Translations under genes and position numbers: made by a program
Notes under the pieces: model-generated
Seen by the model: only the letters and a program-made list of their open reading frames with translations
Database searches by the model: none
What the model was told of the DNA's origin: nothing
NCBI GenBank assembly: GCA_013815485.1
Contig: JACDGB010000158.1
Span: 1-5,358, forward strand
Length of the DNA stretch: 5,358 bases
From: Rubrobacter sp.
GTDB lineage: Bacteria > Actinomycetota > Rubrobacteria > Rubrobacterales > Rubrobacteraceae
Reading direction: 5' to 3'
Shown here: positions 4,940 to 5,358 of the stretch, in pieces
Position numbering within the stretch: position 1 is the first letter of the stretch
Layout of the letters: each line of letters starts with the position of its first letter

Positions 4940-5358
4940 ATGAGTGACAAGACGCGGTTGTTCGACGAGATCTGCTCCGAGAAGCGCGGGGTGGACTCCG
5001 CCGTTCTGGAGAAGACCATCGCTTTGGCGGTGGAGATCGCCAGGGAAGGAAGGGAAGGACGCAAGATCGGCACGCTCTTCGTGGTCGGCGACTCTGAGGA
5101 GGTAATGCGGCGGTCGAAGCCCTTGATCCTGGACCCCCTGCAAGGCCATCCCGAAGAGAGAAAGCAGATCACCGACCCGAACATGCGCGAGACGCTGAAG
5201 GAACTCGCCCAACTCGATGGAGCCTTCATCGTCTCGGAAGAGGGCGTGGTGCTGTCGGCGGCCCGCTACGTGGACACCGTCTCAGACGACCTCGACGTGC
5301 CGCTCGGACTCGGCAGCCGGCACATGGCCGCCGCTTCGATCTCCAAGCAGACCGACGC
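4940..5358 (+). CDS. Diadenylate cyclase (DisA_N/DAC domain, DacZ-like), 5' part
   Basis: DAC-domain enzymes condense two ATP into cyclic di-AMP, a second messenger controlling potassium and osmotic balance and cell-wall functions in many bacteria. The first 139 residues are present; the rest lies beyond the right edge. Residues about 20-40 form a helix ending AREGREGRKIG, followed by TLFVVGD (45-51), and the segment PLILDPLQGH (61-70), typical of the soluble DacZ-like group rather than membrane CdaA. The catalytic motif DGA is at 93-95 within AQLDGAFIVSEEGVVLSAAR, and the nucleotide-binding segment LGLGSRHMAAASIS covers 122-135. The third position of the usual RHR motif is methionine (RHM, 127-129). 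No signal or membrane segment is seen. The start is supported by AAAGGAG (4927-4933) six bases before ATG 4940. No partner phosphodiesterase or transporter is in the window. The assignment to the DAC family is firm; the subgroup is less so. Confidence 0.9.
   Translation, partial: MSDKTRLFDEICSEKRGVDSAVLEKTIALAVEIAREGREGRKIGTLFVVGDSEEVMRRSKPLILDPLQGHPEERKQITDPNMRETLKELAQLDGAFIVSEEGVVLSAARYVDTVSDDLDVPLGLGSRHMAAASISKQTD

Noticed and set aside
4715..5229. Leftward open frames across the start of the cyclase (4715-5212 and 4789-5229)
   Set aside because: They are antisense shadows of the DAC-domain gene, which has intact DGA and RH motifs and a good ribosome binding site.

Overview
The window is GC-rich bacterial DNA with strong G/C preference at third codon positions, GTG as well as ATG starts, and clear purine-rich ribosome binding sites. 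The gene types and protein wording suggest a high-GC actinobacterium, possibly Rubrobacter-like. That placement is an impression from protein style, not a marker-gene result.

Layout: two leftward genes occupy the left 1.45 kb. A GTG-started 102-residue protein of unknown function (1444-1136) is followed about 30 bases later by a type I sulfatase lipoprotein, whose 3' end runs off the left edge. A short AT-rich divergent region (1445-1605) then carries a promoter for each direction and a small palindrome over the rightward -35 box. To the right, all genes point rightward: a MarR-type regulator fused to a GNAT acetyltransferase (1606-2547), a class I/II PLP-dependent aminotransferase (2806-3987), a 59-codon helical protein followed in the same frame by a further 100 codons after a TAA stop (4089-4268 and 4269-4571), and the 5' part of a diadenylate cyclase, a c-di-AMP synthase (4940 to the right edge). 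Gaps of about 260, 100 and 370 bases separate these rightward genes, so they are probably separate transcription units rather than one operon.

The genes do not form an obvious pathway. Sulfate-ester hydrolysis, a sensor/acetyltransferase regulator, amino-acid transamination and second-messenger synthesis look like neighbours rather than partners. I see no convincing undescribed multi-gene system. The most useful observations are local: the sulfatase lacks a usable in-frame start and is restored by removing one base from a GGG run; one in-frame TAA splits what looks like a single 160-codon gene; that gene's promoter carries a perfect palindrome beside its -35 box; the cyclase has RHM where the family usually has RHR; and the intergenic gaps hold what look like gene remnants and a degenerate heptamer repeat. 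No rRNA, tRNA, CRISPR array, insertion sequence or phage gene was recognised.
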